Below, one piece after another: positions 17,632 to 26,136 of a stretch of DNA of 64,000 nt. The position numbers and the translations under genes are program-made. Under the pieces are notes generated by a model. The model did no database searches. It saw only the letters and a program-made list of their open reading frames with translations, and had not been told where the DNA came from. The DNA comes from Streptomyces lincolnensis (GTDB taxonomy: Bacteria; Actinomycetota; Actinomycetes; Streptomycetales; Streptomycetaceae): positions 186,001 through 250,000 of the forward strand of contig NZ_JAIHON010000005.1 of assembly GCF_021173675.1 (NCBI RefSeq), written 5' to 3'. The stretch's first letter is position 1; each line of letters begins with the position of its first letter.

Positions 17632-19293
17632 ATGAAGGCGGGCGATGAGGTGGCGGGACTGCGGCTGGGACCACTGCTGAGGTATGCCGACGGCTCGTCC
17701 GCGACCGTATGGGTCGAGGCGAGCCGTCCGTGCGCCGCCGAGGTGCGGTGCGCGGACGGCTCCGGCGGCGAGACGCGCACCTTCCAGGTGGAGGGCCACC
17801 ACTACGCCCTGGTCCCGGTGACCGGGCTGACCCCGGGCACCTCGCAGCCGTACGAGGTGTTCCTCGACGGCACCCGCGTGTGGCCGCTGCCCGACTCGCC
17901 GTTCCCGCCGTCCGTCATCCACACCCGCGCCGAGGGGGACGCCGTCCGGGTCGCCTTCGGCTCCTGCCGCTGGGCCGCCCCGCCGGCCGGTGAGCCGGAC
18001 CCGGTCGGCCCCGACGCCCTGGACACCCTGGCGGCCCGGATCGCGGCCGACCCGGAGGGCGAACGGCCGGACGTGCTGCTGCTGTTGGGCGACCAGGTGT
18101 ACGCCGACGAGACCTCGCCCGCGACCCGCCGCTGGCTGGCCGCCCGCCGCGACCTGAGCGACCCGCCGGGCAACGAGGTCGCGGACTACGAGGAGTACAC
18201 CCACCTCTACTACGAGTCCTGGCTCGACCCCGAGGTGCGCTGGCTGCTGTCCACCGTGCCCAGTTGCATGATTTTCGACGACCACGACGTAGTTGATGAT
18301 TGGAACACCTCCGCCGCCTGGGTCGAGGACATGCGGGCCACCGGCTGGTGGCAGCAGCGGGTGCTCAGCGGCCTGATGTCGTACTGGGTCCACCAGCACC
18401 TGGGGAACCTCTCCCCCGCGTCCCTGGCCGCCGACCCGCTCTACGCCGCCGTACAGGAGACGCCGGACGGCACCGACGTGCTGCGCGCCTTCGCCGCCGA
18501 GGCCGACGTCGACCCCGCCTCGGTGCGCTGGAGCTACCGGCGCGACTTCGGCCGCGTCCGGCTGCTGATGGTGGACACCCGGGCGGCCCGCGTCCTGGAC
18601 GAGCAGAGCCGCGCGATGCTCGACCCGGGTGAGGCCAAGTGGCTGCGCGAACAGGCGCTGGAGGAGCCCGGTTCCTACGACCATCTCCTCATCGGCACCT
18701 CCCTGCCCTGGCTGCTGCCGAACCTGGTGCACGACGCCGAGGCGTGGAACGCGGCCCTGTGCCGGGGCGAGAAGGGCGCCCGCTGGGCCCGGTTCGGGGA
18801 GGATCTGCGACGCCGGGCCGACCTGGAGCACTGGGCGGCCTTCCCGGCGTCCTTCGAGGCGCTGGCGTCGCTCATCGCCGAGGCGGGGTCGGGCCCGCAG
18901 GCGCCGGCGACGATCCTGGTGCTGTCCGGGGACGTGCACCACGCGTACGTGGCCGAGCCGGAGTGGCGGACGCGTTCGACGGCACCGGACGCCCGCGTCT
19001 ACCAGCTGACCTGCTCCCCCGTCCACAACTCCATCCCGCTGTCGATAAGGCTCGGCTTCCGCTTCGGCTGGAGCGGGGTGGCCCGCGCCCTCGGGCGGCG
19101 CTTCAGCGCGCACGGCGACTGCTCGCCGCCGCCGGTCGACTGGCGCCGGACAGGCGGTCCATGGTTCGGCAACCAGCTCATGACACTGACCCTGCGCGGG
19201 CGTTCGGCGCTGCTGCGACTGGACCAGGCGAAGGAGCGGAAGGGCGCCAGGCCGCATCTGGTGAAGGTCGCCGAGTCCGAACTTGCCCGCTGA
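17632..19293 (+). CDS. PhoD-like alkaline phosphatase/phosphodiesterase family protein
   Basis: A 553-residue protein with an N-terminal fibronectin-like sheet region and a PhoD-type metallophosphatase domain: VAFGSCRW, LLLLGDQVYAD, CMIFDDHDVVDDW and LSGDVHHAYVAE supply the metal ligands, usually Ca2+/Fe3+. No Sec or twin-arginine signal peptide is visible, unlike true secreted PhoD, so this one should be cytoplasmic. ATG at 17632 with GGAGGA nearby. It probably cleaves a phosphodiester or phosphomonoester; substrate unknown. No Pho box was recognised upstream. Confidence 0.88.
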   Translation: MKAGDEVAGLRLGPLLRYADGSSATVWVEASRPCAAEVRCADGSGGETRTFQVEGHHYALVPVTGLTPGTSQPYEVFLDGTRVWPLPDSPFPPSVIHTRAEGDAVRVAFGSCRWAAPPAGEPDPVGPDALDTLAARIAADPEGERPDVLLLLGDQVYADETSPATRRWLAARRDLSDPPGNEVADYEEYTHLYYESWLDPEVRWLLSTVPSCMIFDDHDVVDDWNTSAAWVEDMRATGWWQQRVLSGLMSYWVHQHLGNLSPASLAADPLYAAVQETPDGTDVLRAFAAEADVDPASVRWSYRRDFGRVRLLMVDTRAARVLDEQSRAMLDPGEAKWLREQALEEPGSYDHLLIGTSLPWLLPNLVHDAEAWNAALCRGEKGARWARFGEDLRRRADLEHWAAFPASFEALASLIAEAGSGPQAPATILVLSGDVHHAYVAEPEWRTRSTAPDARVYQLTCSPVHNSIPLSIRLGFRFGWSGVARALGRRFSAHGDCSPPPVDWRRTGGPWFGNQLMTLTLRGRSALLRLDQAKERKGARPHLVKVAESELAR

Positions 19294-19479
19294 TCACCCT
19301 GTTACGACCGTTTGTTGCGCCCGTGGCACGGGATGCTCGTGAGGCATCCCACAGTCCGGTGCCCCCGGGCTCGGCACCCTCCCCTCCCGACGGCATGATG
19401 AGGCGGACCGTCCGCTTCCGGGGCAGGCCCGGGGACGGCGAGCCGCCCCCACGCACCCCCATGCCCGGGAGTAAGACCC

Positions 19480-21405
19480 TTGCCCGTACCGCCCCCGGCC
19501 CCTGTGCCCGTCGCCGTCGCCCTGGTCGGCGCCGGGCCGCGCGGCACCGGCGTCCTGGAACGCCTCTGCGCCTCCGCGCCCGACCTCCTGCCGCCCGGCG
19601 CCCGCCTGACGGTCCACGTCGTCGACCCGGCGCCGCCCGGACCCGGCCGGGTCTGGCGCACCGCACAGTCGGCCGAGCTGCTGATGAACACCGTCGCCTC
19701 GCAGGTGACCCTGTTCACCGATGACAGCGTGGACTGCTCGGGACCGGTCCGGCCCGGCCCCAGCCTCCACGAGTGGGCGGGCGGCACGCTGAGCCCGGAC
19801 GCGTATCCGACGCGTGCCGAGTACGGCCGGTATCTGGAGTGGGTGTTCGCGCGGACCGTGCGCGAGGCGCCGCCGGGGGTGCGCGTCGAGACGCACGCGG
19901 CGCGCGCGGTACGGCTCGACGACGACCCCGACGACCCCGGCGGCCCCGACCGCCCCGAGGGCCCCGGCGGCCTCCAGACGCTCACCCTCGACGACGGCCG
20001 CGTCTTGTCCGGACTGTCCGCCGTGGTCCTCGCGCAGGGTCATCTGCCCGTGGTGCCCGACCCGCCCCTGCGGCGGCTCGCCGCCCACGCGGAGCGGCAC
20101 GGGCTGCGCCATGTGCCGCCCGCCAACCCCGCCGACGTCGACCTGTCCGCCGTAGCGCCGGGGGAACCGGTGCTGTTGCGCGGGCTGGGGCTCAACTTCT
20201 TCGACCACATGGCCCTGTTGACGACCGGCCGCGGCGGACGCTTCGTCTCCGCCGCCCAGGGCCTGCGGTACATACCCTCCGGCCGTGAGCCGCGGCTGTA
20301 CGCCGGTTCGCGGCGCGGGGTCCCGTACCAGGCGCGCGGCGACAACGCGAAAGGGCCCTACGGCCGTCACTTCCCTCGCGTCCTCACCGACGACGTGATC
20401 GCCCGCTTCCGCAAGCGCGCCGACAACGGCGAGGCGCCCGACTTCCTCACGGAGATATGGCCGCTGGTGGCGAAGGAGGTGGAGACGGTCTACTACGAAG
20501 TCCTCCTGGGCGCACCGGACTTCGCGGACCGCTTCCTGGCCACCGCGCACGGCGGTCCCGAAGAGGCCGCCGTACTGGACGAGTTCGGGGTGACGCGGAC
20601 CGGGCGCTGGTCCTGGGAGCGGATCTCCCGGCCGTACGCCGGACAGGTCTTCCCGGATCCGGCCGCCTGGCGGGACTGGCTGCTCGCGCACCTGCGCGAG
20701 GACGCGACCCAGGCGGCCCTCGGCAATGTCGCCGGGCCTCTGAAAGCGGCCCTGGACGTGCTGCGCGACCTGCGCAACGAACTGCGGCGGATCGTCGACC
20801 ACGGCGGGCTGGCCGGCGCCTCCCGGCGGGACCATCTGGACCGCTGGTACACCCCGCTCAACGCCTTTTTGTCCATCGGCCCGCCCCGGCGGCGCGTCGA
20901 GGAGCTGGCCGCGCTGGTGGAGGCCGGTGTGGTGGAGGTGCTCGGGCCGCGCCTGGAGGTCTCGGAGACGGCGGGGGCGTGGGTGGCGCGCTCCCCCGAG
21001 GTGCCGGGGTCCGCCGTACGCGTGACGACTCTCGTGGAGGCGCGTCTGCCGGAGCCGGATCTGCGGCGGACGGCCGACGCGCTGCTCGGCGGGCTGCTGG
21101 AGCGGGGGCAGTGCCGACCGCACACGGTCGACGGGTACGAAACGGGCGGACTGGACGTGACGGGGCGGCCTTATCACCTGAAAGACCGTCAAGGCCGGGC
21201 ACATCCGCGGCGGTTCGCCTTCGGGGTGCCGACGGAGGGAGTGCACTGGGTGACCGCGGCGGGGGCCCGGCCCGGTGTGGATTCGGTCATGCTTTCGGAC
21301 GCCGATGCGGTGGCGAGAGCCGTTCTACGTGCGGTTACCTCAGAGGCTGGTGAGCAAAGGGTGGCGAATCCGTGGCCGAATGTTGAACTTGAAAGCGTTA
21401 CTTAG
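19480..21405 (+). CDS. FAD/NAD(P)-binding oxidoreductase (COG4529 type)
   Basis: A 641-residue protein. The N-terminal VAVALVGAGPRGTGVLERL is a GxGxxG nucleotide-binding motif, MNTVASQVTLFTD and TRAEYGRYLEWVF follow as in the FAD-NAD(P) family related to hydroxyacylglutathione/amine monooxygenase folds, and VVLAQGHLPV is a second nucleotide-contact strand. The start is a TTG at 19480 with GGGAG nine bases upstream; a GTG at 19504 is possible. The function is not established; members occur beside secondary-metabolite and siderophore genes, though none are here. Its stop codon lies inside an iron-box-like sequence. Confidence 0.82.
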   Translation: MPVPPPAPVPVAVALVGAGPRGTGVLERLCASAPDLLPPGARLTVHVVDPAPPGPGRVWRTAQSAELLMNTVASQVTLFTDDSVDCSGPVRPGPSLHEWAGGTLSPDAYPTRAEYGRYLEWVFARTVREAPPGVRVETHAARAVRLDDDPDDPGGPDRPEGPGGLQTLTLDDGRVLSGLSAVVLAQGHLPVVPDPPLRRLAAHAERHGLRHVPPANPADVDLSAVAPGEPVLLRGLGLNFFDHMALLTTGRGGRFVSAAQGLRYIPSGREPRLYAGSRRGVPYQARGDNAKGPYGRHFPRVLTDDVIARFRKRADNGEAPDFLTEIWPLVAKEVETVYYEVLLGAPDFADRFLATAHGGPEEAAVLDEFGVTRTGRWSWERISRPYAGQVFPDPAAWRDWLLAHLREDATQAALGNVAGPLKAALDVLRDLRNELRRIVDHGGLAGASRRDHLDRWYTPLNAFLSIGPPRRRVEELAALVEAGVVEVLGPRLEVSETAGAWVARSPEVPGSAVRVTTLVEARLPEPDLRRTADALLGGLLERGQCRPHTVDGYETGGLDVTGRPYHLKDRQGRAHPRRFAFGVPTEGVHWVTAAGARPGVDSVMLSDADAVARAVLRAVTSEAGEQRVANPWPNVELESVT

Positions 21406-21418
21406 GGCAACCTAACGT
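21389..21418 (+). promoter_or_regulatory. DoxX promoter with overlapping DmdR/IdeR-like iron box
   Basis: TTAGGGCAACCTAA (21402-21415) matches 12 of 14 positions of the right part of the actinobacterial iron box TTAGGTTAGGCTAACCTAA, but the left TTAGG arm is degenerate. It lies between TTGAAA (21389-21394) and TAACGT (21413-21418), an 18-bp spaced promoter-like pair. A DtxR-family repressor bound here would block the DoxX gene when iron is plentiful. The site overlaps the stop codon of the preceding gene. Confidence 0.45.
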
Positions 21419-21489
21419 GGGTTACTCATCGGTTTCGTCCCCGCCCGGCCCGTATTCCGGGCCGGCCCGACCGAAGGAGTACCCCCCAC

Positions 21490-21942
21490 ATGACTGGACG
21501 TCTCAACAGCGCCCAGCCCTATGTGCTCGGCCTTTTCCGCATCGTGGTCGGACTGCTCTTCGCCTGCCACGGCGCCGCCTCGCTCTTCGGCCTCCTCGGA
21601 GGCGCCGACGGCAACGGCGGCACGGTCGAGACCGGCACCTGGCCCGGCTGGTACGCCGCCGTGATCGAGCTCGTCGGCGGCACCCTCGTCCTGCTCGGCC
21701 TGGGCACCCGGGCCGCCGCGTTCATCTGCTCGGGCGCAATGGCCTACGCCTACTTCAAGGTGCACCAGCCGACCGGCCTGTGGCCGAAGGAGAACAGCGG
21801 CGAGGGCGCCGCGATGTTCTGCTGGGCCTTCCTGCTGCTGGTCTTCACCGGCTCCGGCGCGTTCGGCCTGGACCGGCTGTTCGCCAGGCGCTCCGCCCCG
21901 GCGGGCGAGCGGTCCCCGCAGCACACACCGGTGACCGCCTGA
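21490..21942 (+). CDS. DoxX-family membrane protein
   Basis: A 150-residue protein with four membrane helices. The opening (LGLFRIVVGLLFACHGAASLFGLLGG) and the VELVGGTLVLLGLGTRAAAFICSGAMAYAYF type centre are characteristic of DoxX. Some DoxX proteins work with thiosulfate oxidation or with superoxide dismutase in a membrane redox complex. Here a SodC-like gene is the convergent neighbour. ATG at 21490, after GAAGGAG. The promoter has an iron-box-like site. Confidence 0.88.
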   Translation: MTGRLNSAQPYVLGLFRIVVGLLFACHGAASLFGLLGGADGNGGTVETGTWPGWYAAVIELVGGTLVLLGLGTRAAAFICSGAMAYAYFKVHQPTGLWPKENSGEGAAMFCWAFLLLVFTGSGAFGLDRLFARRSAPAGERSPQHTPVTA

Positions 21943-21962
21943 CCCGTACGGCCACGACAGGC

Positions 21963-22000
21963 GGCGCCCGTCCCCACCCGCTCACCCGGGGGCGGGCGCC
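21963..22000. terminator. Bidirectional hairpin terminator
   Basis: GGCGCCCG (21963-21970) pairs with CGGGCGCC (21993-22000), continued by CCCC/GGGG. It lies between the convergent stops of DoxX (21942) and the SodC-like gene (22009), so it can end both transcripts. Confidence 0.7.
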
Positions 22001-22008
22001 GTCCCGTG

Positions 22009-22584
22009 TCACGCGGTGCCGGCGACCCAGCCGAACGGCACGGTGAAGCAGGCGACCCGGGCCCCCTTGCTCCCCGGCTCGTCGTGGAGCACGACGGAGG
22101 AGGCCTCACCCCGCCGGAAGCCCCAGGAGTGGTGGGCCCGCGCGGTGCCCGAGCCGTGGCCGTCGGCGGTGAAGTCGAGCCAGACCTCGTTCTCGGCGGT
22201 GACGTGGTGCGGGTCCGCCGACGGCTCGTGCTGGTAGTGGCCGCCCGCGGCGGCCGGGTCGGCCGCGCAGGGCTTCTGGTGCACATGGACGCCGTAGCTG
22301 TGCCCGGGCCGCAGGCCCTTCGTCCGCAGTCCGACGGTCGTCGCGCCGCCCAGGCCCGTGCGCTGGGCCACCTCGATCCACGCGCCCGCCGGGACCAGCT
22401 CCCTGTCGTACGTCACCGCCGCCGAGGGCACGAAGGCCTCCGGCGGCGCGAACCTGGCGTCCGTCCGCATCCGGTAGCCGTGGGAGTCAGGGGGGTCATG
22501 GGGGTCATGGGCACCGCCGCCCGCGAGTACGGCCGCCGCGACGGCTGCGGCGCCCATGGATATTCCAGCCAGCATGATCAGCAC
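22009..22584 (-). CDS. Exported Cu/Zn superoxide dismutase-like protein
   Basis: A 191-residue protein with an N-terminal export helix (about residues 1-22) and a SodC-like beta-barrel: HSYGVHVHQKPC gives two copper-type histidines, GGHYQHEPS follows, then NEVWLDFTADGHGSG, and RVACFTVPFGW near the end resembles the Arg of the SOD active site. Spacing differs from classical SodC, so dismutase activity is uncertain. The GTG at 22584 has AGGA upstream; an ATG at 22575 is possible. It should act outside the membrane. It is convergent with DoxX. Confidence 0.78.
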   Translation of the reverse strand: MLIMLAGISMGAAAVAAAVLAGGGAHDPHDPPDSHGYRMRTDARFAPPEAFVPSAAVTYDRELVPAGAWIEVAQRTGLGGATTVGLRTKGLRPGHSYGVHVHQKPCAADPAAAGGHYQHEPSADPHHVTAENEVWLDFTADGHGSGTARAHHSWGFRRGEASSVVLHDEPGSKGARVACFTVPFGWVAGTA

Positions 22585-22854
22585 CGTTCCTGAGGTCGTG
22601 GTTCCCGAGGTCGTGGGGAGGAGCGGGCCGGGGTGGCTCGCCCCCGTTCCGTGCTACGGGACATCCGCCCCCGCCGCCCTCCGGAGCACTGCAGCCGGGT
22701 GAACACGCTGTGCCGAAGACACGAGCCCCCGGTGAATGCGCTGTCATACCCCAGGCGTACGCTGTATGGCTGTTATGGGCCGCTCCCTGCCGCACCCCCG
22801 CGACATCGCGGCAGCGCAGTGCGGACCAGCCACGGGGGACGACGGGGAGTCGCG

Positions 22855-23487
22855 GTGTTCGAGAGTGTGGGGGCGTTGATCGGCAGCCCATGGATCTACG
22901 CCATGGTCGCGCTGTCGGTGCTCCTCGACGTGTTCCTGCCGGTGCTGCCGAGCGGCGTCCTGGTCATCACGGCCGCGACGGCGGCGGCCGCGGGATCCGG
23001 CGCGGCGACCGGCCAGGTGCCGCACGAAGTACCCGACATCCTGGCCCTCATCCTCTGCGCGACCACCGCGTCCGTGCTGGGCGACCTGGTGGCCTACCGG
23101 CTGGCCTGGCGCGGCGGCGAGCGCCTGGACCGCGCGATCGCCCGCTCCCGGCGGCTGCGCACCGCGCAGGAACGTCTCGGCGAGGCCCTCGCGCGCGGTG
23201 GCGGCCCCCTCGTCGTCCTCGCCCGCTTCGCCCCCGCCGGCCGCTCGGTCGTCTCCCTCGGCGCCGGCGCCGCGCATCACCGCGCCCGCGACTTCCTCCC
23301 CTGGTCCGCCCTCGCCGGCCTCTCCTGGGCCGCGTACAGCGTCGCCCTCGGCTACTTCGGCGCGCACTGGCTGGGCACGTCCTGGTTGGCGACGGGGGTG
23401 TCCGTGCTGGCGTTGTTCGGGGCGGGGGCGGGGGCGGCGTATGTCATGCGACGGCGCCCGGAGGCGACGCAAGGGGTACGGGCGTAG
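22855..23487 (+). CDS. DedA-family membrane protein
   Basis: A 210-residue protein with about five hydrophobic segments and the DedA (SNARE-associated) pattern: LLDVFLPVLPSGVLVITAA, then LGDLVAYRLAWRGGERL, and VVLARFAPAGRSVVSLGAGAA, which corresponds to the F/G-x-R-x-x-P re-entrant region. DedA proteins are proton-coupled lipid carrier recyclers (undecaprenyl phosphate flippases in known cases). The GTG at 22855 has GGGGAG five bases upstream. Its last bases are the start of a 3 x 40-bp tandem repeat. Confidence 0.85.
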   Translation: MFESVGALIGSPWIYAMVALSVLLDVFLPVLPSGVLVITAATAAAAGSGAATGQVPHEVPDILALILCATTASVLGDLVAYRLAWRGGERLDRAIARSRRLRTAQERLGEALARGGGPLVVLARFAPAGRSVVSLGAGAAHHRARDFLPWSALAGLSWAAYSVALGYFGAHWLGTSWLATGVSVLALFGAGAGAAYVMRRRPEATQGVRA

Positions 23488-23600
23488 AAGGTACGTCTGC
23501 GGCTGCGGGCCGGTGGGGGCGGCGTAGGGGGTACGTGTACGGCTGCGGGCCAGTGGGGGCGGCGTAGGGGGTACGTGTACGGCTGCGGGCCGGTGGGGGC
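23481..23600. repeat. Tandem array of three 40-bp units
   Basis: Three units at 23481-23520, 23521-23560 and 23561-23600. Each opens GGCGTAG and ends in CGGGCC(G/A)GTGGGGGC. Units 2 and 3 differ by one base; unit 1 differs from them at a few positions. Unit 1 contains the stop codon of the DedA gene. The last unit runs into a short copy of the dispersed repeat. Confidence 0.9.
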
Positions 23601-23632
23601 TGGTCGCGCAGTTCCCCTCGCCCCTAGGTTGG
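23592..23632. repeat. Short dispersed repeat, copy A
   Basis: GGTGGGGGCTGGTCGCGCAG continues to CCCCTCGCCCCTAGGTTGG. Related copies are at 53610-53651 and 62565-62605. GGGGGC and GCCCC arms can pair. The rest of the gap to 23776 holds no gene that I can see. Confidence 0.75.
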
Positions 23633-23776
23633 ACCGGTCACCGTTGCTCGCCTGCTCCGCTGCCTCTGCCGTAGCTGCGGGCAATCGTGCCGCTGGGGCG
23701 GCACGGGTGGGCGCAGCGGCACCCCGCAAGCGCCGGTGAGCGACACACCCCCCCCGGCACCAGCACCCCGCACCGA

Positions 23777-24007
23777 TCAACCGGCCTTCCTGGCGGACGC
23801 CCCCCGCACTTCCAGCCCCGCCAGCAGTTCAGCCGTCGCCTCGGCGATCACGTCGACCGCGTGGTCGAAGACCTCCTGGTTGTGCGCGGCGGGGGCCCGG
23901 AAGCCGGAGACCTTGCGGACGTACTGGAGCGCGGCGGCACGGATCTCGTCCTCCGTCGCCTCCTCGGGCAGGACAGGTGGACGAAGCGTCTTGATACTGC
24001 GGCACAT
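23777..24007 (-). CDS. DUF2277 small protein
   Basis: A 76-residue protein opening MCRSIKTLRPP, the invariant start of DUF2277, followed by EATEDEIRAAALQYVRKVSGF. Members occur across actinobacteria and proteobacteria and have no known function. The early Cys and basic residues are conserved in the family. ATG at 24007 preceded by GGGGG. It is divergent from the reductase gene that starts at 24098. Confidence 0.85.
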   Translation of the reverse strand: MCRSIKTLRPPVLPEEATEDEIRAAALQYVRKVSGFRAPAAHNQEVFDHAVDVIAEATAELLAGLEVRGASARKAG

Positions 24008-24097
24008 GCCCCCAGTCTCGCCCCTCGGACCACCACCTGTCCTCCAAAAGGGCCGCCTGCGATGATCGCCGGGACCGACAAGAGGGGAACCCGCATC

Positions 24098-25000
24098 ATG
24101 GCGTACGACGAACTCACCGTGGCCGTCCTGGGCCCGGGCGGCACCGGCGGCCTGCTCGCCGCGCTGTTGTCCCGCTCCGGCCACCGGGTGATCTGCCTGG
24201 CCGGCGAGAACACGGCCGAGACGCTCCGCAAGGACGGCATCCGGATCCACAGCGCCAAGTTCGGCGACTTCACCGCACCGGTCGAGGCGGACACCGAACT
24301 CCGCGAACCGGTCGACGCGTTGGTGATCGCCGTCAAGCACACCTCCCTGGCCGCCGCGCTGGACCGCGTCCCGCCCACCACCCTCGGCGACGCCGTCGTC
24401 GTACCGCTCCTGAACGGCGTGGAGCACCCGGCGACGCTGCGCGCCCGCTACCGCCCGGACCGCGTGGCCCCCACCGTCATCCGCGTGGAGTCGACCCGCG
24501 TGGCGCCGGGCGTGATCGAGCACGGCAGCCCCTTCGCGGAGATCGACCTCGCGGGCGACGACGTCCCCCGCGACCGCCTCGACGCGCTGGCGGAGGCGCT
24601 CACGGCGGCCGGCCCGACCACCCGCGTGCTGCCCGACGAGACGGCGTCCCTGTGGGCGAAGATGTCGTTCCTGGCCCCCTTCGCGCTGCTGACCACGCGC
24701 CACGGCCTCCCCCTGGGCGAGGTCCGCACGCGCCACCGCGAGGAACTGACGGCCCTGGTGGAGGAGACCGCCGCCGTCAGCGCCGCGTCCGGCGGCCCGG
24801 CCGACCCGGCCCAGGCGCTGGCCCGCTACGACGCCTTCCCGGCGGCCACCAAGTCCTCGATGCAGCGGGACGCGGAGGCGGGCCGCCCGCTCGAACTGGA
24901 CGCGATCGGCGGCGCGTTGCTGCGGGCGGCCGAGCGGCACGGCGTCGAGGCGCCCGTGACGGCCCGTGTCGTACGGGAGTTGAGGGAGGCCGGGCACTGA
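24098..25000 (+). CDS. 2-dehydropantoate 2-reductase family protein (PanE/ApbA)
   Basis: A 300-residue protein with N-terminal NADPH site VAVLGPGGTGGLLAALLSRSGH, the VDALVIAVKHTSL strand, VVVPLLNGVEH (substrate-domain hinge with conserved Asn) and the C-terminal helical domain with SLWAKMSFLAPFALLTT and TKSSMQRDAEAGRPLELDAI, where the catalytic Lys and the S-M-x-x-D motif are kept. PanE reduces ketopantoate to pantoate for coenzyme A, but Streptomyces has several paralogues, so the substrate may differ. ATG at 24098, ten bases after AGAGGGG; an in-frame ATG at 24062 also exists. Confidence 0.88.
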   Translation: MAYDELTVAVLGPGGTGGLLAALLSRSGHRVICLAGENTAETLRKDGIRIHSAKFGDFTAPVEADTELREPVDALVIAVKHTSLAAALDRVPPTTLGDAVVVPLLNGVEHPATLRARYRPDRVAPTVIRVESTRVAPGVIEHGSPFAEIDLAGDDVPRDRLDALAEALTAAGPTTRVLPDETASLWAKMSFLAPFALLTTRHGLPLGEVRTRHREELTALVEETAAVSAASGGPADPAQALARYDAFPAATKSSMQRDAEAGRPLELDAIGGALLRAAERHGVEAPVTARVVRELREAGH

Positions 25001-25143
25001 CCACGGCCCACCGGACAGCGTAGGGTCGCGGCCGTTTTGCCGGAACGGCAACAACGGTCGCGGCGGTCGCGCCCCGCGTCGCAGGATCGCCGTACGAGTC
25101 GTGGCACCACCGTCGCGACACCCCCGTACGGAGGAGAGGACGC

Positions 25144-26136
25144 ATGCCGCACCCGGCCCCTCGGCCCACCGATGTCACCCGCCGCCTGATCCCCGGCCCC
25201 GCGGGCCGCGTCCACCTGGTGGAGCAGGGGTCCGGGCCACTGGTCCTGCTGGTGCACGGCTTCCCGGAGTCCTGGTACTCCTGGCGCCGCCAGCTGCCCG
25301 CCCTGGCCGCCGCCGGGTACCGCGCGGTCGCCGTGGACCTGCGCGGATACGGGCGCTCCTCGAAGCCGGAGGCGGTGGAGGCGTACCGGCTGTCGGAGCT
25401 GGTGGCGGACCAGGTCGCCGTCGTGGAGGCACTGGGCGGGGCCCCCGCGGTGGTCGTCGGACACGACTGGGGCGCGACCGTCGCCGCGCACTGCGCGCTG
25501 CTGCGGCCCGAGGTGTTCCGCGCGGTCGGCCTGCTCAGCGTCCCCTACACCCCGCCCGGCGGACCGCGCCCCAGCGAGGTCTTCGCCCAACTGGGCGGCG
25601 GGACCGAGGAGTTCTACGTCTCCTACTTCCAGGAGCCCGGCCGGGCGGAGCGCGAGATCGAGCCCGACGTACGCGGCTGGCTCGCCGGTTTCTACGCCGC
25701 CCTGTCCGCCGACACCCTGCCCGCCCCCGGCGCCCCCGACCCGCACTTCGTGAGCCCCGGCGGCACCCTGCGCGACCGCTTCCCCGCCGCCGACCGCCGC
25801 CCGGCCTGGCTGGGCGAGGCCGAACTCGACGTCTACGCCGGGGAGTTCGAGCGCACGGGACTCACCGGCGCGCTCAACCGCTACCGCGCCATGGACCTCG
25901 ACTGGAAGGACCTCGCCGACCGGGCCGGCGCCCCCGTCACCCAGCCCTCCCTGTTCCTCGGCGGCTCCCTCGACGCCTCCACGACCTGGCTGGCCGACGC
26001 GATCGAGGCCTTCCCCACCACCCTCCCCGGGCTGCGCTCCTCCCACGTCCTCGAAGGCTGCGGCCACTGGATCCAGCAGGAGCGGCCGGAGGAGGTCAAC
26101 CGGCGTCTCGTGGAGTGGCTGGACTCCCTGAACTGA
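25144..26136 (+). CDS. Alpha/beta hydrolase, epoxide-hydrolase type
   Basis: A 330-residue hydrolase. LLVHGFPESWYSWRRQLP is the HGxP oxyanion loop, VVVGHDWGATVAAH holds an Asp nucleophile in the elbow (as in epoxide hydrolases and haloalkane dehalogenases, not Ser), and GCGHWIQQERPEEV near the end gives the catalytic His. A helical lid lies around residues 145-230. It should open epoxides to diols. ATG at 25144 with GGAGGAGAGGA just before. Its 3' end overlaps the convergent acetyltransferase gene by 41 bp. Confidence 0.9.
   Translation: MPHPAPRPTDVTRRLIPGPAGRVHLVEQGSGPLVLLVHGFPESWYSWRRQLPALAAAGYRAVAVDLRGYGRSSKPEAVEAYRLSELVADQVAVVEALGGAPAVVVGHDWGATVAAHCALLRPEVFRAVGLLSVPYTPPGGPRPSEVFAQLGGGTEEFYVSYFQEPGRAEREIEPDVRGWLAGFYAALSADTLPAPGAPDPHFVSPGGTLRDRFPAADRRPAWLGEAELDVYAGEFERTGLTGALNRYRAMDLDWKDLADRAGAPVTQPSLFLGGSLDASTTWLADAIEAFPTTLPGLRSSHVLEGCGHWIQQERPEEVNRRLVEWLDSLN

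Noticed and set aside
19302..21246. 650-residue minus-strand open frame
   Set aside because: It is antisense to the FAD/NAD(P) enzyme, which has clear nucleotide-binding motifs.
22601..22622. Direct repeat GAGGTCGTGG upstream of the SodC-like gene
   Set aside because: Short and of low complexity in a GC-rich leader; could be chance.
23481..23600. Possible CRISPR array from regular repeats
   Set aside because: The 40-bp units are directly adjacent with no unique spacers, and no cas gene is present.
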